NCBI GenBank assembly: GCA_015903945.1
Contig: JABMDL010000025.1
Span: 1 to 40,292 of the forward strand
DNA: 40,292 nucleotides
Source: Nitrospira sp.
GTDB lineage: Bacteria > Nitrospirota > Nitrospiria > Nitrospirales > Nitrospiraceae
Reading direction: 5' to 3'
The notes under the pieces are model-generated. The model ran no database searches and was not told where the DNA came from. It was given only the letters and a program-made list of their open reading frames with translations. Positions 31,517 through 39,291 of this stretch are shown here, piece after piece (positions within the stretch are counted from its first letter, which is position 1; every line of letters starts with the position of its first letter). Both the position numbers and the translations under genes were made by a program.

Positions 31517-31534
31517 TTCTGTCTACGGACAGAA
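31517..31534. terminator. Hairpin with UACG tetraloop between convergent genes
   Basis: TTCTGTC-TACG-GACAGAA forms a 7-bp stem closed by C-G around a UACG loop, an extra-stable tetraloop type in RNA. It lies between the ATPase stop and the PilZ gene stop. No T run follows. Confidence 0.45.
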
Positions 31535-31569
31535 GAACGGGCTGTCTTCCGATACAGATTCGAGGGGAG

Positions 31570-31935
31570 TTACGCTGCAACGGTGGTAAGGGCTGATTCT
31601 GTATGCTCGTGCCGGGCGGAGGGTTGATGCGAAGACAACGTTTCAGTTAGTGCGGTCACTCGTTGACGATTACCTTGAGCGTACCGGAGAAATTCAATTC
31701 CGAACTCGCCCGCATTGCTCCAGCGCACTCTTGAGACCTCAATGGCGAGGGGTACTTCTGTTTCGGAAGCCTCGATGTGCAGCGCAAGGTAGCTGCCCGG
31801 CGTCAAGGCCACGTCGCTTTGCAGGCGGCATCCGGTCGCCGAGAGATCGAGGAGTACCCCTTCTCCTGCGCCGGTGTCGGTCTGGACACTGGCGGAGTAT
31901 CGCACAGACATTCTCGATCTGCATCGCGGCCGCAT
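31570..31935 (-). CDS. PilZ-domain protein
   Basis: This 121-residue protein consists mainly of a PilZ domain, the common c-di-GMP receptor module. Residues near the N terminus (RCRSRMSVRYSASV) supply the arginine motif, and LLDLSATGCRL supplies the D/N-x-S-x-x-G motif. A further beta strand (GEFGIEFL) fits the fold. The C-terminal 35 residues look disordered. The ATG at 31935 is chosen because AAAGG lies five bases upstream; the GTG at 31941 would sit on top of that site. It is convergent with the OLD-type ATPase and divergent from the DUF5069 gene. Binding of c-di-GMP is a family inference. Confidence 0.82.
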   Translation of the reverse strand: MRPRCRSRMSVRYSASVQTDTGAGEGVLLDLSATGCRLQSDVALTPGSYLALHIEASETEVPLAIEVSRVRWSNAGEFGIEFLRYAQGNRQRVTALTETLSSHQPSARHEHTESALTTVAA

Positions 31936-32082
31936 ACGCACCTTTCTGCTACAGTGGTATCGGTCAGCCAGGGGAAAACTTGAAAGCGCGGCCCGCCCTC
32001 TCGTTGTCTTTGCCCTTGTTCGACGGGACCGGTTTCATGCTCGTATCGTGTGCAGATACCCATCAAGTTGGAGAACTGACCG

Positions 32083-32520
32083 ATGACTCAGCCGATCTAT
32101 CCCCGCAGCCCTAAAGTTCTGCTCGGCGGCATCGCCCATCTGGGGCGGTTTATCGACAAGATCAAGCTCCGCAATGCCGGACAGATTCAGGACTACAACT
32201 ACATGACGGTCGGGTTTGATAAGTACCTTGTCGATTTTCTGGGAATCGATGCGAAGGCATTCGAGGAGCTGGTGTTGGCCGGTGGGACAGATGAGGCGTT
32301 GCTGGCTTGGGTTCAGGCCAACGGGAAGCCGGTCACTGACGCGGAGATTCGTCTCTTCTCCCGCAATCTGCTCAAGGCCGAGCCAGAGGACGATGCAGCG
32401 CGCCTGCGGTTTCAAGGTCGCCTACAAGAAGTCTCCGCGAAACGTGGCGTCTCGATGAGTGCGCTTCCTCCTGTCTCAACCTGGGCCGACGTCATCGAAC
32501 TCGATGAAGAACGGCTGTAG
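32083..32520 (+). CDS. DUF5069 family protein
   Basis: This 145-residue soluble protein of the DUF5069 family has unknown function. The N-terminal signature PRSPKVLLGGIAHLGRFIDKIKLR and the following FDKYLVDFLGID are characteristic of the family. The rest is predicted helical with an acidic C terminus (WADVIELDEERL). The ATG follows GGAGAA by eight bases. The gene is divergent from the PilZ gene and appears monocistronic. Confidence 0.85.
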   Translation: MTQPIYPRSPKVLLGGIAHLGRFIDKIKLRNAGQIQDYNYMTVGFDKYLVDFLGIDAKAFEELVLAGGTDEALLAWVQANGKPVTDAEIRLFSRNLLKAEPEDDAARLRFQGRLQEVSAKRGVSMSALPPVSTWADVIELDEERL

Positions 32521-32753
32521 GAGAAATCCTCTGGGAGTCCTGCTCGTCTATCCAGTGAGGCAGTGGTGGAGAGAGAATTCAGCATTATTGCCACATAGGC
32601 GCACTATACTCGGCCTAAGCTCATCACATTACCGACTTCTTCCTCTAAATAAATGGGCTTTCCATCGGCGCGACTGTGGCATCAGGCTTGCGTAACCGGC
32701 TGGTGGAAGTTGCAGGTTCCCGATGTCATTAACCCATTCATGAAAGGATCAGC

Positions 32754-33122
32754 ATGATGATAAAGACCGTTTCAACTCTTACAGCAGTCGCAGTGTTACT
32801 GGCATTCTCCAATGTGTTCGCTCAAAGTGAAGCTCCGACACCGGCTGTTCCAACCCCGCCTCCTGCATCGACGCCGGCGCCTGTTCCGGTCCCTGCCCCT
32901 GCTTCTGCGCCTACGATGGAAGGTGAGAAGAAAGCTGAAAAGCATGAAGATGGAGCGGAAAAGGAAGGGAAGGGCCGCGGGAAAGGAAAACACAAAGGGA
33001 AGGATCGTGAAAAAGGCAGTGACAAAATGCGTGGATTAGATCGGGCGGATGAAATGGCCGGTGAGCATGGCAAACAGGGGCGTGACAACGCCCGCAGCCG
33101 TGGAAAACGAGGCAAGGACTGA
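32754..33122 (+). CDS. Exported proline-rich, charged low-complexity protein
   Basis: This 122-residue protein has a signal peptide (TLTAVAVLLAFSNVFAQ, cleavage probably after FAQ or FA). A Pro/Ala/Thr-rich stretch follows (about 24-54), then a Lys/Glu/Gly/Arg-rich tail (55-122) that is likely disordered. No fold or family is recognised. Such tails may bind polyanions or the cell envelope, but this is speculation. GAAAGGATCAGC precedes the ATG; a second ATG follows directly at 32757. Confidence 0.6.
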   Translation: MMIKTVSTLTAVAVLLAFSNVFAQSEAPTPAVPTPPPASTPAPVPVPAPASAPTMEGEKKAEKHEDGAEKEGKGRGKGKHKGKDREKGSDKMRGLDRADEMAGEHGKQGRDNARSRGKRGKD

Positions 33123-33172
33123 CTGCGTATCCTCCGTAAGTAGTATCGATTCTCATGGAGAGTTGACAGAAA

Positions 33173-33201
33173 GCGGCCGGCCCATCATGTGAGCCGGCCG
33201 C
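33173..33201 (+). terminator. GC-rich hairpin after the exported low-complexity protein gene
   Basis: GCGGCCGGC (33173-33181) pairs perfectly with GCCGGCCGC (33193-33201) across an 11-nt loop, 50 bp after the stop at 33122. There is no T run, so intrinsic termination is uncertain. Confidence 0.4.
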
Positions 33202-33261
33202 ATGTCATTGCCTCGTGAATCGATTGAAAGAGAAGGAATGTTCCTGTTTTCAGATAGATTC

Positions 33262-33279
33262 CCCGCCTTTAGAGGCGGG
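33262..33279. repeat. CCCGCCT/AGGCGGG hairpin, possible IS200/IS605 end relic
   Basis: The 7-bp stem with TTAG loop, flanked by ATTC and AACT, resembles the CCCCGCCTTTA...GGCGGG end hairpins often seen at IS200/IS605-type or TnpB elements. No tnpA or tnpB is nearby, so at most it is a relic. Confidence 0.3.
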
Positions 33280-33357
33280 AACTCTATCGCTCGTGGTCGG
33301 CACGATGAATCTGATCTTCGATAGCCCACTGCGCGGGTGACAGTGCCCGAGAAGACC

Positions 33358-33478
33358 CGTGTGCGCCAGCCAGCGTACCCGGCGCACAACCGGTTCATGA
33401 TCTATCAGTTTGAGGGGGACACAGGGGATCTATCGGTGGGTAGATGAGGACCTCTGATCGGATCAGACAGACAGACCA
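33358..33478. repeat. Duplicated 3' flank, copy 1
   Basis: This noncoding block lies just after the stop of the small membrane gene at 33479 and matches 34131-34247. Its first part forms a GTGCGCC/GGCGCAC hairpin. From CACAGGGGATCTAT to GGATCAGAC only about three of 49 bases differ between the copies. Confidence 0.75.
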
Positions 33479-33676
33479 TCACGCGGCGCGTTGGAGCGCT
33501 ACCCTCTGCCTGACTGGATAGATCACGCCGATGTTCCTGTCTCGAGGTTGCTTGACCTCTCTTGCGGCACGTGCATTACCTTCCTCAAACGCCTGTGCGA
33601 ACCAACTTCCACCGATATAACCGAGAACGCACATACAGATTAGTGCTGCAGCAGAGACAACCAGTATCGTTTCCAT
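33479..33676 (-). CDS. Small single-span membrane protein, paralogue A
   Basis: This 65-residue protein has one hydrophobic segment (ILVVSAAALICMCVLGYIGG, about residues 4-23), then FAQAFEEGNAR and a basic tail with IGVIYPVRQR. It shares the order F-x-x-(A/T)-FEEG, a charged linker and N-(I/V)-x-(V/I)-IYP-x-R with the protein at 34248-34430, so the two are paralogues. I do not recognise a family. The ATG at 33676 has a GGGAAG sequence about five bases upstream; the longer frame to 33739 adds residues without support. The 3' flank is duplicated as well. Confidence 0.6.
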   Translation of the reverse strand: METILVVSAAALICMCVLGYIGGSWFAQAFEEGNARAAREVKQPRDRNIGVIYPVRQRVALQRAA

Positions 33677-34130
33677 GACACTTCCCTGGGGAGTTTCTCG
33701 ATTCTGAAGTCGAACTTCTTTGAGCAAAAGGAGTGCCAATTAGGCCGTTCGGTTTACTCTGGAAGTCGAAGAAGCAGAGGGGATGATCTGGCAAGAATGA
33801 GCATCAACGACCAGTCTGAATGGGGCTTACGTTGTTGTATTGCTGTAGAAAAATTCGGCAGAGTCGACTGCAATGTGCTCTGGAGATGGGACAGGCTACG
33901 CAGTTTTTGTCGGCCTCCGACAAACTTGTTCAGCGGGTTATGGTGGGGCCGGATCTCCGTAGACAAGTCTGATTCGGGTGAGGGAGTTCAATGGGTCAGC
34001 AGCCAACAGGAAAAAGGCGATTGACCCCCTGTGGCATTCAGCCATTGGGATCAGGTGGCCCCGATTGATAGGTTGCCGATTGCACCGTGAAGAAGAACCG
34101 GGCTCAGAAGTCGTGCGGGAGAACACCACT
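33677..34130. other. Intergenic region with one hairpin
   Basis: No gene is supported here; a 70-codon frame on the minus strand lacks a ribosome site and any family resemblance. TTTGTCGG-CCT-CCGACAAA (33906-33924) is a perfect 8-bp stem. The rest shows nothing recognisable. Confidence 0.4.
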
Positions 34131-34247
34131 GTGCGCCAGCCTTTGCGCTGGCGCACAATCTGGTAATGATCTGTCAGTTTGAGTGAGGGTCACAGGGGAT
34201 CTATTGGTGGATAGATGAGGACCTCTGACCGGATCAGACTGAGGCGA
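34131..34247. repeat. Duplicated 3' flank, copy 2
   Basis: This is the second copy of the noncoding block seen at 33358-33478, about 772 bp away in the same orientation. Here the hairpin is stronger: GTGCGCCAGC pairs perfectly with GCTGGCGCAC across a 6-nt loop (34132-34157). It lies directly downstream of the paralogous membrane gene. Confidence 0.75.
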
Positions 34248-34430
34248 TCACACGCGTCGCGATTCCGCCCACCGCCTAGTCGGGTAGATTATCTCGACGT
34301 TGCCTGGACGAGACTTTTCTACGGTACCAGCAGGACCTTCCTCAAAGGTTCTGAGGAACCAGTCCGACACGGTGCGGCTAAAAAACCAGACAAAACCCGT
34401 CAATAATGCAAGCCCCAATATAACGCTCAT
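34248..34430 (-). CDS. Small single-span membrane protein, paralogue B
   Basis: This 60-residue protein has one hydrophobic segment (VILGLALLTGFVWFFS, about residues 3-18), then WFLRTFEEGPAG and a basic tail with VEIIYPTRR. It parallels the 65-residue protein at 33479-33676 in layout and in the FEEG and IYP-x-R motifs. AAAGGAGG lies five bases before the ATG, a strong ribosome site that supports expression. No named family is recognised; a small membrane regulator or stress peptide is one possibility. Confidence 0.65.
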   Translation of the reverse strand: MSVILGLALLTGFVWFFSRTVSDWFLRTFEEGPAGTVEKSRPGNVEIIYPTRRWAESRRV

Positions 34431-34858
34431 GATGCCTCCTTTAGGAACTCCCTATTCCACAGCGTTCTACAACCGATCCTGGCTGTGGCAGTGCAAGGGT
34501 GGTGCCGGGGTTGTTCTCTGGCAGGTACGTATGATGAGAAATTGATACAAACACACGCATGTGCTTGAAGAATGGTGCAAGGTGGGCTCTCCAGCTATGT
34601 GTGTCTCGGAGGCCCGCTCAGCCGGAGAGCCAGTAAATTGCGGTGTGGTGTGTGACGCTACCTCCACATTTTGTCTCACTGTCTGATCAAACTTGACCGT
34701 CTGCCTGCCTGAGAATCCTTGACTGGTAAGCCTTCGCGGATGAAATAGCGTTGGTGTGGAGGCCCCTGCCATGTGCTCAAGAAGGGAGGCGAATGTCTAT
34801 GCCGGGTATCTCTGGAGGTGCGGAGCTTCGATTTGAGCAGAGGCAGAACTCTTCGTGC
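34431..34858. other. Intergenic region with a long-loop hairpin
   Basis: No gene is supported. GGCTCTCC (34585-34592) pairs with GGAGAGCC (34624-34631) across a 31-nt loop. The region presumably holds the promoter of the small membrane gene at 34430, but no clear boxes were fixed. Confidence 0.35.
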
Positions 34859-35290
34859 TTACACAGCCGGCAGGGTCAGCAGTTTTTTCATCTCACAGTG
34901 GGCCATGACGACTTCCGGAGCCCGTTGCAGCGCCTCATAATAGCTTCGCTCAAAGCCGTCACCTAATTCGGAGGGCCGGATCAAGGCTCGCACTTCGGTC
35001 AGAAGGATGGCGACATCCTCGGTCGTCAGTTCTTCGTCATCGTCCAACACTTCGTCGATCCGCACCACCATGTTTGACAATGGATGGAGCCAGGTAAACC
35101 ACGGATCATTCATGACCAATTGCAGTAACTGCCCTGTCGAATCGACGCGTCCGTAGATCCGCTCGAAGGTCACCTGTTCGGCGACGATCAGAGCTTTGTG
35201 CAGGCCCAAGAGCCCCTGCCGCACATCGGTCAGCATCCGTCGGAGAGGGTTGGTTTCCAGAACCCGTGCCTGTTTTGACGATGTCGCCAT
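34859..35290 (-). CDS. Conserved hypothetical protein
   Basis: This 143-residue soluble, mainly helical protein resembles a widespread uncharacterised family with the pattern GLHKALIVAEQVTFERIYGRV, then DPWFTWLHPLSNMVVRIDE and a C-terminal GFERSYYEALQRAPEVVMAH. Its function is unknown. It has no signal peptide or membrane span. The ATG at 35290 has no Shine-Dalgarno sequence but has TAGAAT 6 bp upstream, so the mRNA is probably leaderless. Confidence 0.7.
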   Translation of the reverse strand: MATSSKQARVLETNPLRRMLTDVRQGLLGLHKALIVAEQVTFERIYGRVDSTGQLLQLVMNDPWFTWLHPLSNMVVRIDEVLDDDEELTTEDVAILLTEVRALIRPSELGDGFERSYYEALQRAPEVVMAHCEMKKLLTLPAV

Positions 35291-35296
35291 GCTGTA

Positions 35297-35302
35297 ATTC
35301 TA
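35297..35302 (-). promoter_or_regulatory. -10 box of a probable leaderless gene
   Basis: On the minus strand TAGAAT lies 6 bp before the ATG at 35290, the same box and spacing as at 28253. No good -35 box is visible. Confidence 0.45.
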
Positions 35303-35512
35303 GCAGGTCATTTTAAAAATGGTGGTTTGGGGTGACAGGGGAGCATTTTGTTGTGCTCCGCTGTGATTTCTTATCGGATTCAAGAGACTGGTCCTGTAAT
35401 TGGACGGAGAGGAGAACGTCAGACTCTAGAAGCAGTTGAAAACTCGTTGACTTGTGCCCCTGTCATACGTCCAATGGTAAGAAGATGGGCGTCGTTGAGG
35501 AGGAGGGACCTG

Positions 35513-35908
35513 ATGCGTTTGCCAAAAAAACAGGGCGCCACGGCACTGCTGGGTATCAGCGTGGCCGTATGGTGCGGTTCGCTCGGCGTGGCGGGCGAAC
35601 GGGGCGTGCCGCCGCATCTCTCACGGCCGCCCGATATTTCCACCGAGCGGCTGGATCGTCCTCGTCCGGAGCAAGATCGACCCATCCTTCGGCAATCGGA
35701 GGCGGTCGCGCTGGCCAAAGCGGCGGCGAAACAGCAGCTGGGTCGTTCGTTCGATGAGTTTGAGCTGACGGCGGCGGTGTTCGATCCCACCGAGAATTCT
35801 TGGTCGGTCACCTTTCGTCCGAAGCAACCCCGTGTTCCCTCAGAGGGGTGTGTCGTCGTCTTCGTGCGTGCCGATACGAGAGCCACGGACATTCGCCGGT
35901 GCTCATGA
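35513..35908 (+). CDS. Exported small protein, PepSY/NTF2-like C-terminal domain
   Basis: This 131-residue protein has an N-terminal hydrophobic segment (GATALLGISVAVWCGSLGVAG, about residues 8-28) that looks like a signal peptide. After a Pro/Arg-rich linker, residues 60-130 form an alpha-beta domain (QSEAVALAKAAAKQQLG, FDPTENSWSVTFRP, GCVVVFVRADTRAT), a layout seen in PepSY-like and NTF2-like periplasmic modules. Two cysteines in the mature part could form a disulfide. AGGAGG lies about seven bases before the ATG at 35513. Function is unknown. Confidence 0.65.
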   Translation: MRLPKKQGATALLGISVAVWCGSLGVAGERGVPPHLSRPPDISTERLDRPRPEQDRPILRQSEAVALAKAAAKQQLGRSFDEFELTAAVFDPTENSWSVTFRPKQPRVPSEGCVVVFVRADTRATDIRRCS

Positions 35909-35923
35909 CGCGTGATCGCCGCA

Positions 35924-36637
35924 TCAGAAGTCCAAGCGTGTACCGAAAAACGAGAACAACTCTCCCGTGAGTCGGCCACTGTCGTCGGGATCGGTGGGGT
36001 GTTTACGACGGAGATAGTCGTTCAGGATGCGGCCCTCGGCTGTTTTGTGGAGATGAGGCATGCTGAGATTCATGCGGTACCGTTGGATGGCGGCAGCCAC
36101 GCGGCTGATGAAAATCACTGTCCCATCGGGATCAATTTGTTCGACGACCCCAACATGTGTAAGGGGATCGTTCAATTCACCGTCTCCATTGAAATCCCAG
36201 GTGTTGTCGAAAAACACCAGATCTCCGGGATGGGGGATGGGACTCTGGTGAAGCCTGCCGTGTTGCTGCATGTGGGCATGGATCAACCGCACGCCGTTCG
36301 CATCGGAGTCCCCGGGATTGCCGTCGTACAAGTCGATGCCGTGCTTCAAGAAGATGGCGCGGGTGACGCCGGCGCAGTCATAAGTGATGCGCCGTCCTTC
36401 GCTTGCGATGGTCTTTGCGCCGACGAGCTTGGCCGCCGTTCGCACAATTGCTGATCGACTCGGTCCGGGGAGAGCGGCGTGGCAGCATGTGCGTTTCGCC
36501 GAAATCGACGGGGTGGGGCGTGTAACCGACACCGTCGGTTCAGTCGAGGCCGATGTGTTTCGAGGGTGGAGCGGCACGGTCGTGCAGCCCGCGAGTGTCA
36601 CGATGGCTATGGCGGTCACAATGAACAGTACACGCAT
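35924..36637 (-). CDS. Lipoprotein with NlpC/P60- or CHAP-like peptidase domain
   Basis: This 237-residue lipoprotein has a lipobox TLAGC (C18). After a Ser/Thr/Pro-rich linker comes a cysteine-peptidase-like domain: C88 in YDCAGVTRAIFLKHG, a PHPGDLVFFDN block and H161 in LTHVGVVEQID. These are the spacing and surroundings of the Cys and His in NlpC/P60 and CHAP amidases, so it probably cleaves or binds peptidoglycan. An insert with DFNGDGELND resembles a calcium loop. The ATG at 36637 follows GGGAG by five to six bases and gives a good signal sequence. It is convergent with the exported protein gene at 35908, 15 bp away. Confidence 0.75.
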   Translation of the reverse strand: MRVLFIVTAIAIVTLAGCTTVPLHPRNTSASTEPTVSVTRPTPSISAKRTCCHAALPGPSRSAIVRTAAKLVGAKTIASEGRRITYDCAGVTRAIFLKHGIDLYDGNPGDSDANGVRLIHAHMQQHGRLHQSPIPHPGDLVFFDNTWDFNGDGELNDPLTHVGVVEQIDPDGTVIFISRVAAAIQRYRMNLSMPHLHKTAEGRILNDYLRRKHPTDPDDSGRLTGELFSFFGTRLDF

Positions 36638-36778
36638 GGGATCTCCCGTGGGGCAGGCGCACAGAGCCATTGGCCAGGAATGGTACCACGAGGGGCGAGT
36701 CCGACCAAGAAAAGGAAGGTTTGCGGCGGCGGAACGTGACCGTGCGCCGCGCGACGAATCGCGCAGGAATACTGCGGG

Positions 36779-37516
36779 CTAGGTTTTGCCTGGTGCTTCG
36801 AGCGCTTTGCCGATCTCACGGATCAAGCGGCGTTCGATCTCGGCGGTCTCCTCGGCGCTGACACTGAGGAGGCGACCGCCTTGCGCGACCTTTTCAAATT
36901 CGGCCTTCACGCCGAGTTTCGTGACATTGGCGGGTAAGGCCTGAAGTGAGATGAGGTACTGGTTCCGAAAGCCGGCCACTTCCAATGACGCGGGATTGGA
37001 GACCTTGCGGTCCGTGATATAGACGGCTTTCTGCTCCGTTTTGATACCGACCTTGAGTTGGTAGCCGTTGCGTGAGAGGGCTTCTTCCACCACCTTGGCA
37101 ACGGTGCCGAGCGGGCGCGATAGAGTATCGAACTGCGCGCCTTTGTCATCAATCTTCACGTTCTGGGCCGCTTGCGCCGCTGCGGTCCGTTGGATCTCCG
37201 CGTTCATCCGTTTGGCCTGTGCCAGCTGGTCGTCCAGCAGTTCAGACAGGCGCGTGGTCGAAGCCTTGGCGGATTCGGTGGCCTGTTTGGCGTCGCGGAG
37301 TTCTTGATTGAGGAGATCGATTTGCTGTTGCATAACTTTGTTGCCGTCTTGCAGCGAGGTCAACAACGACTCCTGCCTCGACACCTGCTTTTTTAGCGCT
37401 TCGTTCTCACCTTTCAGTGGAGACTCGTCAGGCGAGCAGCCGGATGCAGCCAGGAGGAGTACGAGGAGGCCGATCGTCTTCGGTCGGCTAGGCGTGGGAA
37501 TCTTGTGGTCACACAT
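36779..37516 (-). CDS. Lipoprotein with coiled coil
   Basis: This 245-residue protein has a lipobox LAASGC (C27) after a hydrophobic stretch. Residues 35-120 form a long coiled coil with heptad-like leucines (NEALKKQVSRQESLLTSLQ and onward). The remaining 120 residues form a mixed domain of unknown family (GYQLKVGIKTEQKAVYITDRK, then RLIREIGKALE). It probably sits in the outer or inner membrane and projects a rod into the periplasm. A GGAG lies about ten bases before the ATG. I find no functional link to its neighbours. Confidence 0.7.
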   Translation of the reverse strand: MCDHKIPTPSRPKTIGLLVLLLAASGCSPDESPLKGENEALKKQVSRQESLLTSLQDGNKVMQQQIDLLNQELRDAKQATESAKASTTRLSELLDDQLAQAKRMNAEIQRTAAAQAAQNVKIDDKGAQFDTLSRPLGTVAKVVEEALSRNGYQLKVGIKTEQKAVYITDRKVSNPASLEVAGFRNQYLISLQALPANVTKLGVKAEFEKVAQGGRLLSVSAEETAEIERRLIREIGKALEAPGKT

Positions 37517-37588
37517 GAGGATGGTTCTCCAAAAATGGTCGCCCGATTATCCATGCTTCACCGCCTCTTGTCCATGTCGCCCTGGAAT

Positions 37589-37618
37589 TTGACCGCCTCG
37601 GAGGCCTGCCGGTATGCT
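37589..37618 (+). promoter_or_regulatory. Candidate leaderless promoter
   Basis: TTGACC (37589-37594), an 18-base spacer and TATGCT (37613-37618) lie 6 bp before the ATG at 37625. No Shine-Dalgarno sequence precedes that ATG. Confidence 0.6.
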
Positions 37619-37624
37619 GCCGGT

Positions 37625-38263
37625 ATGACGAAATTGGCAACGGTGCTGGTGGTCGCGTGGCTGGCCTGTCCATTGCCTGTCCTTGTGTCAGCCGGTCAAG
37701 GGGATTTGGGAACCGGGATTCCTGCCGAAGACTATGGGTTGTACGACCAGGTCGTCGAGCGAAAATTTCTCACCTCACAGACAAAATTGGTGTTGCTCGA
37801 ACGCGCGACCGTGCCCAGGATTTTCCCTGATCAAACGGAACCGATGACGGAGGGATTGCTTCAAGCGCAGAACTATTTCATGGGCCGGCTGCCGACGGAT
37901 CTCGTGCGGGATTTTGTCAGGGCCAATTGCGCAGCTTCTCGGCTTGACGCACGGTTCCAATTCGGCGTTCGGTACCGATTTCTATCGGCTGGCTCCATCG
38001 AAGAACCGGAGGTGGCATTAGCGATGCCCGTGCAAGCGCCTCCGGTGTTGGATCGTCTGGCCTTTTCGCGGGTGGGCCGCACGTTGCGCAACGATCAGGC
38101 CCTGCTTTATGTGGAAAATCTTCGACCGGATGGCACCGGGGCGGGGTTGTTGGTTTGGTTCCACCGACAGGCGCATACATGGATCCTTGTCGATACCGAA
38201 GTCGTCTGGACCTTGCGCGACCGGCACGATGATGCCGAAGACCCGTATAGCTTGCGCCATTGA
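37625..38263 (+). CDS. Exported hypothetical protein
   Basis: This 212-residue protein starts with a signal peptide (LATVLVVAWLACPLPVLVSA). The mature part has EDYGLYDQVVERKFLTSQTKLVLLERAT, then a helical FMGRLPTDLVRDFVRANCAAS segment and a beta-rich end with GLLVWFHRQAHTWILVDTEVVWTL. I recognise no named family. The ATG at 37625 is preferred over the longer frame to 37505 because the signal peptide and the promoter both fit it. It is divergent from the coiled-coil lipoprotein gene. Confidence 0.65.
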   Translation: MTKLATVLVVAWLACPLPVLVSAGQGDLGTGIPAEDYGLYDQVVERKFLTSQTKLVLLERATVPRIFPDQTEPMTEGLLQAQNYFMGRLPTDLVRDFVRANCAASRLDARFQFGVRYRFLSAGSIEEPEVALAMPVQAPPVLDRLAFSRVGRTLRNDQALLYVENLRPDGTGAGLLVWFHRQAHTWILVDTEVVWTLRDRHDDAEDPYSLRH

Positions 38264-38281
38264 TCTTCGGCACTGTAGCAT
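38252..38281 (+). promoter_or_regulatory. Weak candidate promoter of the MBL-fold gene
   Basis: TTGCGC (38252-38257), 18 bases and TAGCAT (38276-38281) end 9 bp before the ATG at 38291. Both boxes are weak matches, but no ribosome site is present. Confidence 0.3.
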
Positions 38282-38290
38282 GACGGGGCC

Positions 38291-38932
38291 ATGGCCACAT
38301 TGATTCGAAAGACCTTCTCGGTGCCTCCCCTCGGATGCAACTGCTCGATCATCGGCGACCCGGTCACCAAGCAAGCCATCGTGATTGATCCGGGCGGGGC
38401 CTATGAGCGTATTCTCCACGAGGTCCAGCAGCTGGGGCTGACCGTCAGCCACATCCTACACACCCATGCCCACTTCGATCACTTTCTGGCGTCCGGCGCG
38501 ATGAAGGAGGCCACAGGGGCCGTCCTCTGTCTGCACCAAGATGATCTGGATCTATGGAAGAACCTCGACGTGCAGTGCCGGCTGTTCGGCGTGCCGTCCG
38601 GGGCGGTGCCGATGCCGGACTATTGGCTCAAAGACGAGGAGAAACTCTTGCTGGGTGACATCCCTGTGTTTGCGCTGCACACGCCGGGCCATACGCCAGG
38701 CTCGATGAGCTTTCACGCTCCGGGCGACAAACTGGTCTTGGCGGGGGACACTCTGTTCCGCGGCAGCATCGGGCGCACCGATCTGTGGGGCGGCGATTTC
38801 GATGTCATCGAACAGTCGATCAGAGAGCGGCTTTATACCCTCGACGACACGACGGTGGTGGTGACAGGCCATGGGCCTGAGACAGCAATCGGGTGGGAGA
38901 AGGAACGGAATCAGTTCATCCGTGTCGCTTAA
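38291..38932 (+). CDS. Metallo-beta-lactamase-fold hydrolase, glyoxalase II-like
   Basis: This 213-residue MBL-fold enzyme resembles the YcbL/glyoxalase II-type thioester hydrolases. It has the metal motif HTHAHFDH (H59, H61, D63, H64), the third metal histidine in HTPGHTPGSMSFH, the bridging Asp in LAGDTLFRGSIGRTDL and a late GHGPET histidine. Substrate is not determined by sequence; S-lactoylglutathione or another thioester is possible. There is no signal peptide, so it is cytoplasmic. It follows the exported protein gene by 27 bp and may be partly cotranscribed. Confidence 0.88.
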   Translation: MATLIRKTFSVPPLGCNCSIIGDPVTKQAIVIDPGGAYERILHEVQQLGLTVSHILHTHAHFDHFLASGAMKEATGAVLCLHQDDLDLWKNLDVQCRLFGVPSGAVPMPDYWLKDEEKLLLGDIPVFALHTPGHTPGSMSFHAPGDKLVLAGDTLFRGSIGRTDLWGGDFDVIEQSIRERLYTLDDTTVVVTGHGPETAIGWEKERNQFIRVA

Positions 38933-38963
38933 ATGATCGCGGACGGTTGATGGATCCTCAAAG

Positions 38964-39275
38964 CTACTCTTTGGCCATGCGCTCTTTCAGCCGTTCGAGC
39001 CGCTTCTCGGTGGATTGTTTGATGAACGTCATGTTCTCGGCCAAGTGCTGCTGGGCGGTGATCTTGCCTTCCTCGCGTCGTTTGAGCTGATCGAGCCCGA
39101 ATTGGGAGATGATCGGCCCGTCTTCCAGGTTCAGCTCTTTCCAAATTTCGGCACAGCGTGATTGTTTGACAGGCGGATACTTGTCGCAAGGTGGATCAAC
39201 GGGTTTTGCCTCCACGCCGGCGTGAATGGCGAGCCCCAGGAGGACGAAGATAACGCTCCACAGAAATCTGAACAT
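38964..39275 (-). CDS. Small exported helical protein
   Basis: This 103-residue protein has a signal peptide (FLWSVIFVLLGLAIHAGVEA). The mature part has two cysteines about 11 residues apart (CDKYPPVKQSRC), suggesting a disulfide, and a long charged helix at the C terminus (EKRLERLKERMAKE). I do not recognise a family. AAAGGA lies about eight bases before the ATG at 39275, which is chosen over an upstream ATG at 39293. The start is only 16 bp from the divergent methyltransferase start. Confidence 0.65.
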   Translation of the reverse strand: MFRFLWSVIFVLLGLAIHAGVEAKPVDPPCDKYPPVKQSRCAEIWKELNLEDGPIISQFGLDQLKRREEGKITAQQHLAENMTFIKQSTEKRLERLKERMAKE

Positions 39276-39291
39276 CGTATCGATCCTTTGC

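Larger units (their letters stand above)
33123..33478. other. Hairpin-rich intergenic region
   Basis: This stretch has no convincing gene. It contains a GCGGCCGGC/GCCGGCCGC stem (33173-33201), a CCCGCCT-TTAG-AGGCGGG hairpin (33262-33279) and the first copy of a duplicated 3' flank (33358-33478). Confidence 0.5.

Noticed and set aside
33754..33966. 70-codon minus-strand frame between the small membrane genes
   Set aside because: No ribosome site, no signal sequence, no similarity to the flanking paralogues.
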